Origin: Paracoccaceae bacterium
GTDB taxonomy: Bacteria; Pseudomonadota; Alphaproteobacteria; Rhodobacterales; Rhodobacteraceae
DNA length: 22,431 nucleotides
Assembly (NCBI GenBank): GCA_026982255.1
Contig: JALSHL010000112.1
Location: 1 to 22,431 of the forward strand
Direction: 5' to 3'
In this document: positions 6,821 through 16,143 of the stretch, in pieces
How positions within the stretch are numbered: position 1 is the stretch's first letter
Layout of the letters: every line of letters begins with the position of its first letter
Translations under genes and position numbers: made by a program
Notes under the pieces: model-generated
The model's input: only the letters and a program-made list of their open reading frames with translations
The model's database searches: none
Told to the model about the DNA's origin: nothing

Positions 6821-7861
6821 TTATCGCGTGATATCAACCCGAACCAACGCGTGGTTCGAGGCATTTGTTTCCATGATTACCGTTGCGCCTGTCACGTTGA
6901 GCTGCCGTGCGGGCAACACATAGTCTACCCGCATTTGCCCGATCGCGCCCCAGTCGGCAGTTGGCACGTTGCGCAAATCCGGCACATCCTGCAGCAGGGG
7001 ATGGGAAAGCAATGCCAGCAGTGGCGGCTTCAGCCCCTCGCCCCGCACCGGATCGTTGTTGAGGTCGCCGAGAAGCACGAAGTCGCCTCCGGCGAAAGGG
7101 GCATTTGTGCCAGTATCGTCCGTGAATGTCGCGCCTTCCAGATAGCGGAGCCAGAACCCGATTTCGGCGGCATTGCGCAACCCGTTTTCATTCTCCGGCC
7201 CGTCGAAAACCGGCGGGGTGGTGTGGCTGGCCAGTATCCGCAGATTTCCGTCCGGTGCCTGCACGGTTATGTCCCAGAACGCGCGATAGGCCAGTGGCAA
7301 ACCGTTTTTCCCGGCAATTCCGGTAAAGCTTCGCGTTTTGCCGAACGGAAAGCGCGACAGCAGGGCCATGGCGCCGCTGCCGCGAAATTTTCCGAAACCG
7401 AGCGTATCGCGCCAGCCGGTATCGCGCCCGTCGCCGTCCAGATCCCGACCCGCCGGCACACCTGCGTTCCCTGCCGGTGCGAAGCTGTAAGGATAGTCCA
7501 GCCCCTCCGCTGCCAGCAATTGCCGGAACGCGGACAGTGCCACGCCGTCATAATCCCAATCGAAATCCGTGAGCAACAGCACATCTGGGCGTTCGTTTGC
7601 AATCACGCGGACAACCGCAACCACCTGTGCATCCCGCGCAAGGATGCCTTTCCACAGCATGCCCGGTCCGTTGCGCCCGAGAGAGACGTTATATGTGGCG
7701 ATGCGCAGCACCTCTGCCTGGGCAAAAGGCGCGAACAGCAGCAGGAAGAGGAAAAACGTCAGCCGCGCTGGGCCCGCCGGATGATGCCGGCGATTTTCAG
7801 CATCGCCAGAGAGCGGGCCAGCAGCCCGCCGGGAATGAATATCCAGAGCGTGGTGGCCCAT
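6821..7861 (-). CDS. Exported endonuclease/exonuclease/phosphatase (EEP)-family protein
   Basis: The EEP fold shows as RIATYNVSL (53-61, numbering from the ATG at 7861), the LLGDLNNDP motif (Asp266, Asn268), His213 in ASHTTPPVFDGPE, RVDYVLP (Asp313) and the closing SNH (336-338). A signal peptide (TFFLFLLLFAPFAQAE) precedes the domain, so it is probably exported. Two catalytic positions look altered: the usual Glu after strand 2 reads Asp99, and the usual SDH reads SNH. The start is uncertain. ATG 7861 overlaps the upstream gene by 103 bases and puts about 35 residues before the signal peptide. A CTG at 7762-7760, overlapping the upstream TGA as CTGA, would give a better N-terminus. Substrate unknown; nuclease or phosphatase activity is not assured. 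Confidence 0.8.
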   Translation of the reverse strand: MGHHALDIHSRRAAGPLSGDAENRRHHPAGPARLTFFLFLLLFAPFAQAEVLRIATYNVSLGRNGPGMLWKGILARDAQVVAVVRVIANERPDVLLLTDFDWDYDGVALSAFRQLLAAEGLDYPYSFAPAGNAGVPAGRDLDGDGRDTGWRDTLGFGKFRGSGAMALLSRFPFGKTRSFTGIAGKNGLPLAYRAFWDITVQAPDGNLRILASHTTPPVFDGPENENGLRNAAEIGFWLRYLEGATFTDDTGTNAPFAGGDFVLLGDLNNDPVRGEGLKPPLLALLSHPLLQDVPDLRNVPTADWGAIGQMRVDYVLPARQLNVTGATVIMETNASNHALVRVDITR

Positions 7862-8556
7862 ACAATCGCCTGGTTGTTTTCGAATATGCCGGTCGTCAGC
7901 CAGTCAAACCCGTATGTAGGGATATAGGGTAAACCATAGATTAACGCCGCAGCCAGAAGGATATTCAGAATTGCATCGCGCCTTAGTCTTTTGACAATAT
8001 CGACGCCGTCCTTGATGTGCAGCATCGGCAGATTGAGCCACAGGTTGAAGTTCGCGCGGTCCAGAGGCCATGGAAACAGCCACAGCAGCAATGAAAACAG
8101 CACCGTCAGGCCCAGCCCGACAACGAAACTGGCCGAGGCCGCATACACAAGCAATACCGCAGCCGTATCCGAGAACCGGGCGTCCTCCAGAATAACGTCA
8201 ATGGCCCGGGTTACCGGACTATACTGGAAATCCACCCGTTCGGCGGCGGTTTGCGCCCAGAGCAGAATATCGGAGTTGACCAGATCAAGCTCGACGGAAC
8301 GCACGATGAGCGTGGTTGCGATAACCTGTGCGGCCAGCGTGAAAACGCGAAAACGGTTGTAGGGCGGCGCAAAACGGAAATCGACAAAACCGGGGCTTTC
8401 GGTACCGTATTCGAAGATGGTGAATACGGCGATAATGCCGCCGATGATCAGGGCAAATTCCAGCGAAGCCTGCGAGGCCGAGGGCAACAACAGCGAGGGA
8501 ATCGCGACAACTGCCACGACCCAGAATCCCCTGACTATTGCCCCCAACAGGCGCAT
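7759..8556 (-). CDS. Multi-span inner-membrane protein of unknown function
   Basis: A 265-residue hydrophobic protein with about six likely membrane segments: roughly residues 8-26, 33-50, 71-86, 130-165 (long enough for two passes), 195-213 and 230-248. Short charged loops (for example KDGVDIVKRLRRD at 182-194) separate them. No channel signature, nucleotide-binding or catalytic motif is visible. The start ATG 8556 has AAAGGG a few bases upstream. It begins 40 bases after the leuD stop and runs into the EEP gene, so it may be the third gene of a leuCD-led transcript. I recognise no named family. Confidence 0.75.
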   Translation of the reverse strand: MRLLGAIVRGFWVVAVVAIPSLLLPSASQASLEFALIIGGIIAVFTIFEYGTESPGFVDFRFAPPYNRFRVFTLAAQVIATTLIVRSVELDLVNSDILLWAQTAAERVDFQYSPVTRAIDVILEDARFSDTAAVLLVYAASASFVVGLGLTVLFSLLLWLFPWPLDRANFNLWLNLPMLHIKDGVDIVKRLRRDAILNILLAAALIYGLPYIPTYGFDWLTTGIFENNQAIVWATTLWIFIPGGLLARSLAMLKIAGIIRRAQRG

Positions 8557-8577
8557 TTACGCCCTTTCCCTTGCCTG

Positions 8578-8598
8578 CCCCGCTGGCGGGGTCTTTTT
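8578..8598 (+). terminator. Terminator-like hairpin facing the plus strand at the leuD stop
   Basis: CCCCG-CTGG-CGGGG, then TCTTTTT, has the form of an intrinsic terminator for rightward transcription, and its T-tract overlaps the leuD stop codon. Leftward (sense) transcripts carry the hairpin without a U-tract, so it should not fully stop leuD readthrough. No rightward gene lies before it. Confidence 0.4.
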
Positions 8599-9202
8599 AT
8601 ACCCAGGGCATCTTTGCCCCGTGTTCTTTTTCAAAGGCCGCGATCTTGTCCGCTTTCTGCAATGTCAGGCCGATATCATCCAGCCCGTTGAGAAGGCAGT
8701 GCTTTTTAAAGGCATCCACCTCGAACGAAATCTCTCCTCCGTCAGGCCCTGTGATGACCTGGTTTTCCAGATCGACGGTGACCACGGCATTGGCGCCGCG
8801 GCTGGCGTCGTCCATCAGTTTATCGACATCTTCCTGCGGCAGAACTATGGGCAGGATACCGTTCTTGAAGCAATTGTTAAAAAAGATATCGGCAAAACTT
8901 GTTGCAATTACAACACGAATCCCGAAATCGAGCAAGGCCCAAGGCGCATGTTCGCGCGACGAGCCGCAACCGAAGTTGTCGCCCGCAATCAGAATCTGCG
9001 CATTGCGATAGGCCGGTTTGTTCAGCACGAAATCGGGAATCTCGTTGCCCTCGGCATCATAGCGCATCTCGTCGAACAGGTTTTTACCCAGTCCCGAACG
9101 TTTGATGGTTTTCAGGAACAGCTTCGGGATGATCATGTCGGTGTCGATATTGATCAGCGGCATCGGCGCGGCAACGCCTGTCAGTTTGGTGAATTTTTCC
9201 AT
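8597..9202 (-). CDS. leuD: 3-isopropylmalate dehydratase small subunit
   Basis: Small subunit of isopropylmalate isomerase, which with LeuC converts 2-isopropylmalate to 3-isopropylmalate. The 201-residue length is normal for the proteobacterial small subunit. It shows the aconitase swivel-domain signature GDNFGCGSSREHAPW at 74-88, which covers the substrate-binding loop. The N-terminal LTGVAAPMPLINIDTDMIIPK stretch is typical of the family. The start ATG 9202 has AAGGAG eight bases upstream. The gap to leuC is 12 bases, so the two are translated from one message. A hairpin overlaps the stop. Confidence 0.97.
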   Translation of the reverse strand: MEKFTKLTGVAAPMPLINIDTDMIIPKLFLKTIKRSGLGKNLFDEMRYDAEGNEIPDFVLNKPAYRNAQILIAGDNFGCGSSREHAPWALLDFGIRVVIATSFADIFFNNCFKNGILPIVLPQEDVDKLMDDASRGANAVVTVDLENQVITGPDGGEISFEVDAFKKHCLLNGLDDIGLTLQKADKIAAFEKEHGAKMPWV

Positions 9203-9214
9203 TGTCTCGACTCC

Positions 9215-10615
<1,401 letters not shown>

Positions 10616-10669
10616 GGTTTTCTCCCGCAGGTATGTTTGGATGGGTTTCGGAGACAGAACGGGCGCGGT

Positions 10670-10756
10670 TCAGCCATTGGCGGCGAGGCGCAGAACCTCG
10701 CCGTGAAACCGCCATGGCAGGCGGGTGTGGTCGTCCATGTCGAAAACTCGGGTCAT
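10670..10756 (-). CDS. Candidate 28-residue leader peptide upstream of leuC
   Basis: ATG 10756-10754 opens a 28-codon frame ending in TGA at 10670, 54 bases before the leuC start. The product contains three leucines, two of them in a Val-Leu-Arg-Leu run at 21-24. Those codons fall inside a perfect 8-bp hairpin (10681-10703). This is the layout expected of a translated attenuation leader, but three leucines in 28 residues is only mild enrichment. No strong Shine-Dalgarno precedes either the first Met or Met7. The function is an inference from position. Confidence 0.35.
   Translation of the reverse strand: MTRVFDMDDHTRLPWRFHGEVLRLAANG
10681..10703 (-). promoter_or_regulatory. Perfect hairpin in the leuC leader
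   Basis: CGGCGAGG and CCTCGCCG pair perfectly over 8 bp around a 7-base loop. The hairpin covers the end of the candidate leader peptide and lies about 65 bases upstream of leuC. There is no following U-tract, so it is not itself a classical terminator. Confidence 0.45.
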
Positions 10757-10798
10757 GGGGTGTGTTTACAGGGGTTCGGGGAAAGGGGCAAGCAATCC

Positions 10799-12280
10799 TC
10801 ACAAATCATACAGGTCCGAAAACTTCGCCTCCAGATAGGCCGCTAATGGTGCCGCTGTGGGCTTGTGGCCGACGGCATCGGCGATGATGTCTTCGGGCGC
10901 TTTCAGGTGGGCCTTGTCATGGACGTTGGCTTTCAGCCATGCCATAGCCTCGCCGGTTTCTCCTTTGCGGAAATACTCGCCGAGCGACGGTATATCCTGC
11001 TGCATCGTTGCGAACAGCTCGCCGGCATAGATATTGCCCAGCGAATAGGTCGGGAAATAGCCGAACAGGCCGACAGACCAGTGCACGTCCTGCAACACGC
11101 CGTTCGAGGGTTTGTCCACGGCCACGCCGAAATCGCGCTCGAAAGTCTCGTTCCAGACACCCTCCAGATCGGCCACCTGCAAGTCGCCGCGGATCATGGC
11201 GCTTTCCAGTTCGAACCGCATCAGGATGTGCAGGTTGTAATGCACCTCGTCGGCCTCGGTGCGGATGTATCCGGCCTCTACCCGATTGACGGCGCGATAC
11301 AGGTCCTCGGGGGTGGTCAGACCGAAATCGCCCATCTCCTCCTGCATGACGCCGAACATCCATTCGGTGAATGCGCGGGAGCGGCCGATCTGGTTTTCCA
11401 GCATCCGCGACTGGCTTTCGTGCACCCCCATGGAGGCATACTGCCCCGCCGGTGTGCGTGCCAGTTCAAGCGGCATGTTCTGTTCATAGCGGGAATGCCC
11501 GACCTCGTGGATGGTGGAATAGAAACAGTCGAACACGTTGTCGGGATTGACCCGCGTGGTGATGCGCGAGTCCTGGTTGTTGCCGGAGCTGAACGGGTGG
11601 GTGCTGAAGTCCAGCCGCCCGGCTTCCCAGTCATAGCCGAAGGCATCGGCCAGACGGCGGGCGACGCGCATCTGCACGTCGGCGGGGAAAGGTTGCGTGA
11701 TGCGCGGGGCGGGCGGCTTTTCCGCGATGCGGCCGCGCAGGTCGGTCAATGTCGGGCGCAGGCTGCCTAGGAGTGCGGCTAGGGTCTCCGACTTTGCGTC
11801 CGGCTCGTAGTCGTTCAGCAGTGCGTCGTAGAGGTCGCCGCCATTGGCCAGACACGCGGCCTCTTGCCGGCGCAGGTCGAGGATATTTTCCAGCGTCGGG
11901 GCAAAGGCCGCGAAGTCGTCATTGGCACGCGCATCGGCCCAGACCATTTGTGCCGCCGAGGTGGCGCGCGCCAGTTCCGTGGCCAGTTCGGCGGGGATTT
12001 TCGTGTTGCGCTCGTAGGCGCGTTTCGCCTCGCGCAGGTTGGCTTTGCCGGCCATGTCCAGTGAATCCTCGTCGATCGAGTCGAACCAGTCCGGCAGGCG
12101 CGGATCGGTGCGCCGTGCGTGGATGGTGGCCTCCAGCGCCGCGTTCTGCTCGGCGCGCTGGGCATTGCCCTTGCGTGGCATCATCACCTCCTGATCCCAC
12201 ATCAGGATTCCGCCGATCTGCTCCAGCGCGGCGGTGGTTTTCAGGTGCTCAAGCAGGGTGTCGTAGGCAGAGTTGGTCAT
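10799..12280 (-). CDS. M32-family metallocarboxypeptidase
   Basis: A 493-residue cytosolic zinc carboxypeptidase of the Taq/Pfu type, removing residues from peptide C-termini. The zinc motif HEVGH is at 258-262. The third ligand is Glu288 in the conserved HESQSRMLEN stretch. The N-terminal ALEQIGGILMWDQEVMMPRKG region, the AFGYDWEAGRLDFSTHPFSSG segment and the SVGLFGYFPTYSLGN stretch near the C-terminus are all family hallmarks. Length is normal (about 490-510). The start ATG 12280 has no strong ribosome-binding site. Its stop is 42 bases before the candidate leuC leader, so readthrough into the leucine genes is possible. Confidence 0.95.
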   Translation of the reverse strand: MTNSAYDTLLEHLKTTAALEQIGGILMWDQEVMMPRKGNAQRAEQNAALEATIHARRTDPRLPDWFDSIDEDSLDMAGKANLREAKRAYERNTKIPAELATELARATSAAQMVWADARANDDFAAFAPTLENILDLRRQEAACLANGGDLYDALLNDYEPDAKSETLAALLGSLRPTLTDLRGRIAEKPPAPRITQPFPADVQMRVARRLADAFGYDWEAGRLDFSTHPFSSGNNQDSRITTRVNPDNVFDCFYSTIHEVGHSRYEQNMPLELARTPAGQYASMGVHESQSRMLENQIGRSRAFTEWMFGVMQEEMGDFGLTTPEDLYRAVNRVEAGYIRTEADEVHYNLHILMRFELESAMIRGDLQVADLEGVWNETFERDFGVAVDKPSNGVLQDVHWSVGLFGYFPTYSLGNIYAGELFATMQQDIPSLGEYFRKGETGEAMAWLKANVHDKAHLKAPEDIIADAVGHKPTAAPLAAYLEAKFSDLYDL

Positions 12281-12349
12281 GGCGTATATCCGTGTTCGGG
12301 AAGGTTGTGGCCATAGGAGCGCAAAACCGTTGCCGATCCAAGTGGAAAA

Positions 12350-13288
12350 TCAGCGGATAGAGCCGGGCCAGTCCCGGGACCGTCCGATGTCGTCTTTGGT
12401 CGGCGTCAGGCCCAAATCCGCAACCGTCTGTCGCAACAGATTGCAAAATCTGGTTACGGCGGGGCTGGGGTGGTTGTTTTCGTTCCAGACCAGATAGGCG
12501 GTGCGGCGGAACTCCGGCCCTTCGGGGATGCGGAACACCAGATCATGTTCCAGATCCGTGCCGACAAGACCCGGAACAATGGAAATACCGGCGCCTGCGC
12601 GGATGAAAGCCTTGATCGTCAGGGCACTCTCCACGTTGATATGGGAGTCGGTTACGGCCTTGCGCACTGCCGGATCGTTGATGGAGTAGCACAGATCGTT
12701 CACAATCAGCGTATCGCTGGCTACGTCGGACCAATACAGGGTTTCCTTGCGTCCCAGTGCGCTGTCCCGCAGGCAGAGGATACCGAATACATCGCTTAGT
12801 AACGGTGCGCTTTTGATATTGCTGAAACCGCTGATCATGAACTGGTTTACAATACCGATATCCACCGTTTGCTCCCGAACCGCGAGCAAAGAGGCGTTGG
12901 TCAGCATATCGCGGATGCGCACCAGGATTTTGGGGTTTGCCTCGTGAATTCTGGTTGTGATACCGGGCATAAGTGCATGCGACAGCGCCGGCAGGCAGGC
13001 GACACGCACCTGTCCCTCGCCGGATTCGGCAAAGCGATGTATTGCGCTCAGGGTCTGTTCGAAATGGGCGATTTCGCGTCGCGCTTCTTCCAGGGCAAAA
13101 GTGCCGAGGTCGGTCAGACGGTTTTTCCGGTCTGTTTCGAACAGCGGCGCTCCGAGGTTTTCCTCAAGCTGCTTTAACATCATCGAAACCGCAGAAGGGG
13201 TTCGCCCGAGCCGTTCGGCTGCCTTTGACAGGTTGCCGGTTTCTGCCACTTCTATAAAATAGCGCAACATTTCTGTTTTGATAGCCAA
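12350..13288 (-). CDS. LysR-family transcriptional regulator
   Basis: A 312-residue LysR protein. The helix-turn-helix covers about residues 4-62, with NLSKAAERLGRTPSAVSMML at 19-38, and the effector domain covers about 90-300. The start is TTG at 13288-13286, supported by GAGGTGA four bases upstream; the next ATG (13270) lacks such a site and would remove part of the first helix. It diverges from pmbA with 158 bases between. No metabolic gene sits beside it, so its target and ligand are not evident. The C-terminal tail after about residue 290 is charged and may be disordered. Confidence 0.92.
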   Translation of the reverse strand: MAIKTEMLRYFIEVAETGNLSKAAERLGRTPSAVSMMLKQLEENLGAPLFETDRKNRLTDLGTFALEEARREIAHFEQTLSAIHRFAESGEGQVRVACLPALSHALMPGITTRIHEANPKILVRIRDMLTNASLLAVREQTVDIGIVNQFMISGFSNIKSAPLLSDVFGILCLRDSALGRKETLYWSDVASDTLIVNDLCYSINDPAVRKAVTDSHINVESALTIKAFIRAGAGISIVPGLVGTDLEHDLVFRIPEGPEFRRTAYLVWNENNHPSPAVTRFCNLLRQTVADLGLTPTKDDIGRSRDWPGSIR

Positions 13289-13446
13289 ATTGTCACCTCG
13301 TAAATATATCCCACGCTACTCCGGTTTAAGAAAATCTGAAAGGGTAGTTTTCAGGCTTCCTGTCACGCTTCGGTGTCATTGGAGGGTGAAAACCGGCGAC
13401 AGGTATTATATGTGGGGGGAAACGTAGTCCCGAACACGGTGAAAAT

Positions 13447-14793
13447 ATGACCCAGACGCTTGAAAGCCTTACCAAAGCCCTGCTGGATGCAGCGGGTAAA
13501 GCAGGGGCGGATGCCGCCGACGCGATTGCCGTATCCGGCGACAGCCAGTCGATCGAGGTGTTGGGCGGCAAGCTGGAACATGCGGAGCGGGCCGAGGGGA
13601 TCGACATCGGCCTGCGGGTGCTGATTGGACAACGGCAGGCGAGTGTTTCGGCTTCGGACGTGAGGCCGGAGACTTTGCACGAGATGGCCGAACGCGCGGT
13701 GGCGATGGCGAAGGAAGCGCCGGAGGACCCCTATTGCGGGCTGGCCGATCCCGATCAACTGGCGACGGATACCGATGCAGGCACACTGGAGCTGGCCGAC
13801 CCTTCCGACCCGCCCGCGGCGGCGGAGTTGCAGGAGGATGCGCTGGCGGCAGAAGCGGCGGCGCTGGCGGTCGAGGGGGTGACGCAGGTGCAGGGGGCCG
13901 GTGCAGGATATAGCCATTCAAAGGTCTGGATAGCGGCGACGAACGGGTTCAGCGGCGGTTATGCGCGGACCTCTCGCTCGATCTCCTGCGTCGCGATTTC
14001 CGGCACAGGGCTGGAGATGGAGCGCGACTATAACGGCGAGGGGCGGGTGTTCGGTGCCGATCTGCCCGACGCTGCCGGGATCGGACGGATTGCCGGTGAA
14101 CGCGCCGTGGCGCGGGCGGGGGCGAAAAAGCCGCCGACGGGGACGTTTCCTGTGCTGTTCGACGAGCGGATTTCCTCGGGGTTGATCGGGCATTTGCTGG
14201 CGGCGATCAACGGAGCCTCCATCGCGCGCGGGTCTAGCTGGCTCAAGGATGCGCTGGGCGAGCAGGTCTTGCCCGAAGGGCTGTCGCTGGTCGAGGATCC
14301 GCACCGCAAACGGGTCTCCGGCTCGAAGCTTTTCGATGCCGAGGGCCTGCCGACCGCGCGACGTTCGATTGTCGATAACGGCGTGCTGACCGGCTGGGTG
14401 CTGGATCTGGCCACCGCGCGCAGGCTGGGCATGGAAAGCACGGCGAACGCGGCGCGGTGGACCTCGGCGCCGCCCAGCCCGTCGGTCGGCAATCTGGCGC
14501 TGACGCAGGGCAGCGAGAGCCGCGAGGATTTGATTGCGCTGATGGGCACGGGGTTGATCGTAACCTCGCTGATTGGTTCCTCGATCAATCCGAATACCGG
14601 GGACTATTCACGCGGCGCCTCGGGGTTCTGGGTGGAGAACGGAGTGATTACCGGCCCGGTCAACGAATGCACGATTGCGGGGAACCTGCGCGAGATGCTC
14701 GGGTCGATCCGGCCGGCCAACGACGGGCGGGCGCATCTGTCGCGCGTGGTGCCGAGCCTGCTGGTAGAAGGGTTGACCATTGCCGGAGAATGA
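13447..14793 (+). CDS. pmbA: TldE/PmbA-family metalloprotease-complex subunit
   Basis: A 448-residue member of the TldD/TldE (PmbA) family. In characterised systems TldD and TldE form a heterodimer that degrades unfolded or modified peptides (for example microcin B17 maturation and CcdA turnover), and TldD carries the zinc site. Consistent with the TldE side, I see no HExxxH motif. Family features include the GLEMERDYNGEGRVFGAD segment, PTGTFPVLFDERISSGLIGH, and the C-terminal NTGDYSRGASGFWVENGVI and GPVNECTIAGNLREM blocks. No tldD is in the window. A -10-like TATTAT (13404-13409) with a weak -35 lies upstream. The downstream phosphatase gene overlaps its end by 14 bases, so the two are translationally coupled. 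Confidence 0.92.
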   Translation: MTQTLESLTKALLDAAGKAGADAADAIAVSGDSQSIEVLGGKLEHAERAEGIDIGLRVLIGQRQASVSASDVRPETLHEMAERAVAMAKEAPEDPYCGLADPDQLATDTDAGTLELADPSDPPAAAELQEDALAAEAAALAVEGVTQVQGAGAGYSHSKVWIAATNGFSGGYARTSRSISCVAISGTGLEMERDYNGEGRVFGADLPDAAGIGRIAGERAVARAGAKKPPTGTFPVLFDERISSGLIGHLLAAINGASIARGSSWLKDALGEQVLPEGLSLVEDPHRKRVSGSKLFDAEGLPTARRSIVDNGVLTGWVLDLATARRLGMESTANAARWTSAPPSPSVGNLALTQGSESREDLIALMGTGLIVTSLIGSSINPNTGDYSRGASGFWVENGVITGPVNECTIAGNLREMLGSIRPANDGRAHLSRVVPSLLVEGLTIAGE

Positions 14794-15607
14794 CCTGAAG
14801 CTGCTGGAGGAGGCCGCGAAAGAAGCTGGACATATTGCCCGCCGCTATTTCAAGGCCGATCCAGAGGTGCGCGACAAGGGTGATGGGCAGGGTCCGGTGA
14901 CCGAGGCGGATCTGGCGGTGAACCGGATGCTGCACAGTGACCTGCTGCAGGCGCGGCCCGATTATGGCTGGCTGTCCGAGGAAAGCACCGATACAGCCGC
15001 GCGGCTGGAACGGCCACGGGTGTTTATTGTCGATCCCATCGACGGCACGCGGGCGTTCATTGCCGGCGAAAACACCTTTGCCCATTCGCTGGCGGTTGCC
15101 GAGGATGGGGAGGTGGTCTCGGCCGTGGTGCATCTGCCGATGAAGGGGTTGACCTATAGCGCCACACGGGGCGGAGGTGCGTTTCTGAATGGCGAACCGA
15201 TCCGCGCCAGCGAACAACCGTTGATGCAACAGGCGCGGGCGCTGGTTACCGGTGCGACCCTGAAACCGGATTTGTGGCCCGGTGGTGTGCCGGACCTGAC
15301 CCGCAAGTTCCGTCCCTCGCTGGCCTATCGCATGTGTCTGGTGGCCGAGGGGCGCTATGACGCCATGCTGACCCTGCGTCCGACATGGGAATGGGACGTG
15401 GCGGCGGGGGATCTGATCGCGTGCGAAGCGGGGGCGCGGGTGACGACGCCGGACGCGGCAGCCCCGCGCTATAACAATCCGCACCCGCAATTGTCGGGCA
15501 TGGTGGCGGCGGGCGGGCCGCTGCACCGGCAGTTTATCGAGCGGTTACAGGGCGCATCCCCTGATGCTGGTCCTCGCACAGGCCATGATCGGACAGGGCG
15601 CGGATAA
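14780..15607 (+). CDS. Inositol-monophosphatase superfamily, CysQ-like (3'(2'),5'-bisphosphate nucleotidase)
   Basis: A 275-residue Li+-sensitive Mg2+-dependent phosphatase. The metal-binding motifs are complete: Glu67/Glu68 in WLSEE, DPIDGTRAF at 85-93, and WEWDVAAGDLI at 203-213 (Asp206). CysQ members hydrolyse PAP to AMP after sulfate assimilation, but inositol-phosphatase or related activity cannot be excluded from sequence. The start is TTG 14780, inside the pmbA end, with GAAGGG seven bases upstream. The last 74 bases overlap the end of the convergent MerR gene. The C-terminal 20 or so residues (PDAGPRTGHDRTGRG end) look low-complexity and may reflect that overlap. Confidence 0.9.
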   Translation: MPENDLKLLEEAAKEAGHIARRYFKADPEVRDKGDGQGPVTEADLAVNRMLHSDLLQARPDYGWLSEESTDTAARLERPRVFIVDPIDGTRAFIAGENTFAHSLAVAEDGEVVSAVVHLPMKGLTYSATRGGGAFLNGEPIRASEQPLMQQARALVTGATLKPDLWPGGVPDLTRKFRPSLAYRMCLVAEGRYDAMLTLRPTWEWDVAAGDLIACEAGARVTTPDAAAPRYNNPHPQLSGMVAAGGPLHRQFIERLQGASPDAGPRTGHDRTGRG

Positions 15608-15974
15608 CATAGCAGTCGCCGACATGGTTTGCCTGACAGCCGGTAGCAATGCGTTCCAGTTCCGCCTCCAGTTTCTTTAGCTGGGCGATGCGGGTGCGCA
15701 CCTCGGTCAGATGCTCGCGGGCGATCCGGTCGGCCTGTGCGCAGGGTTGTTCGGGATGGGCGGAAAGGTCGAGCAGTTCGCGAATGGAATCGATCGGCAA
15801 CCCGAGGTCGCGCGCATGTTTGATGAAGGTCAGGCGATCCAGTTCGGCATGGGAATAGCGGCGCTGGTTGCCCTCGGTCCGCTCCGGTGCGTCCACCAGC
15901 CCCTGTTGTTCGTAGTAGCGGATCGTCGGGACTTTGACGCCGGTTTTGCGGGAGAGTTCGCCGATGGACAGCAT
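15534..15974 (-). CDS. MerR-family metal-responsive regulator
   Basis: A 146-residue MerR protein. The winged helix-turn-helix (1-70: MLSIGELSRKTGVKVPTIRY, then NQRRYSHAEL) is followed by a dimerisation helix (about 80-112) and a metal loop. Cysteines at 78, 113, 121 and 133, with His117, match the layout of divalent-ion sensors (ZntR, CadR and PbrR have Cys near 77-79, 112-114 and 119-124), whereas copper sensors have Ser at the first position. Zn, Cd, Pb or a related ion is therefore the likely signal. The start ATG 15974 has AAGGAG six bases upstream; the frame is open further but without protein character. No metal exporter gene is nearby. A dyad at 15989-16007 is a likely autoregulatory site. 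Confidence 0.9.
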   Translation of the reverse strand: MLSIGELSRKTGVKVPTIRYYEQQGLVDAPERTEGNQRRYSHAELDRLTFIKHARDLGLPIDSIRELLDLSAHPEQPCAQADRIAREHLTEVRTRIAQLKKLEAELERIATGCQANHVGDCYVIRALSDHGLCEDQHQGMRPVTAR

Positions 15975-15988
15975 AGGTGGCTCCTTGA

Positions 15989-16007
15989 ATCTATAGTTTG
16001 TATAGAT
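15989..16007. promoter_or_regulatory. Dyad operator upstream of the MerR gene
   Basis: ATCTATA and TATAGAT form a perfect 7-bp dyad around a 5-base centre, 15 bases before the MerR start codon. MerR-type sites are dyads of about this length lying between -35 and -10. Flanking TTGAAT (15985-15990) and TATAGG (16007-16012) could be rightward promoter elements at 16-base spacing. Confidence 0.5.
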
Positions 16008-16143
16008 ATAGGGCGAATGCGACAGAAAAAGAAGTGTCGGGCACAGGACACATTGACGTGATAAATGACCTTGGGGAAATACAACCGCGATTGCGCACCA
16101 AATTCTGACGTGCAATTGTTCCACAAGGTTTTTCGGAAGTTCA

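Noticed and set aside
6737..7927. 396-codon plus-strand frame preceded by TTGACA at 6704
   Set aside because: Antisense to the EEP protein, which has clear motifs. The TTGACA has no well-spaced -10 and overlaps a stop codon by chance.
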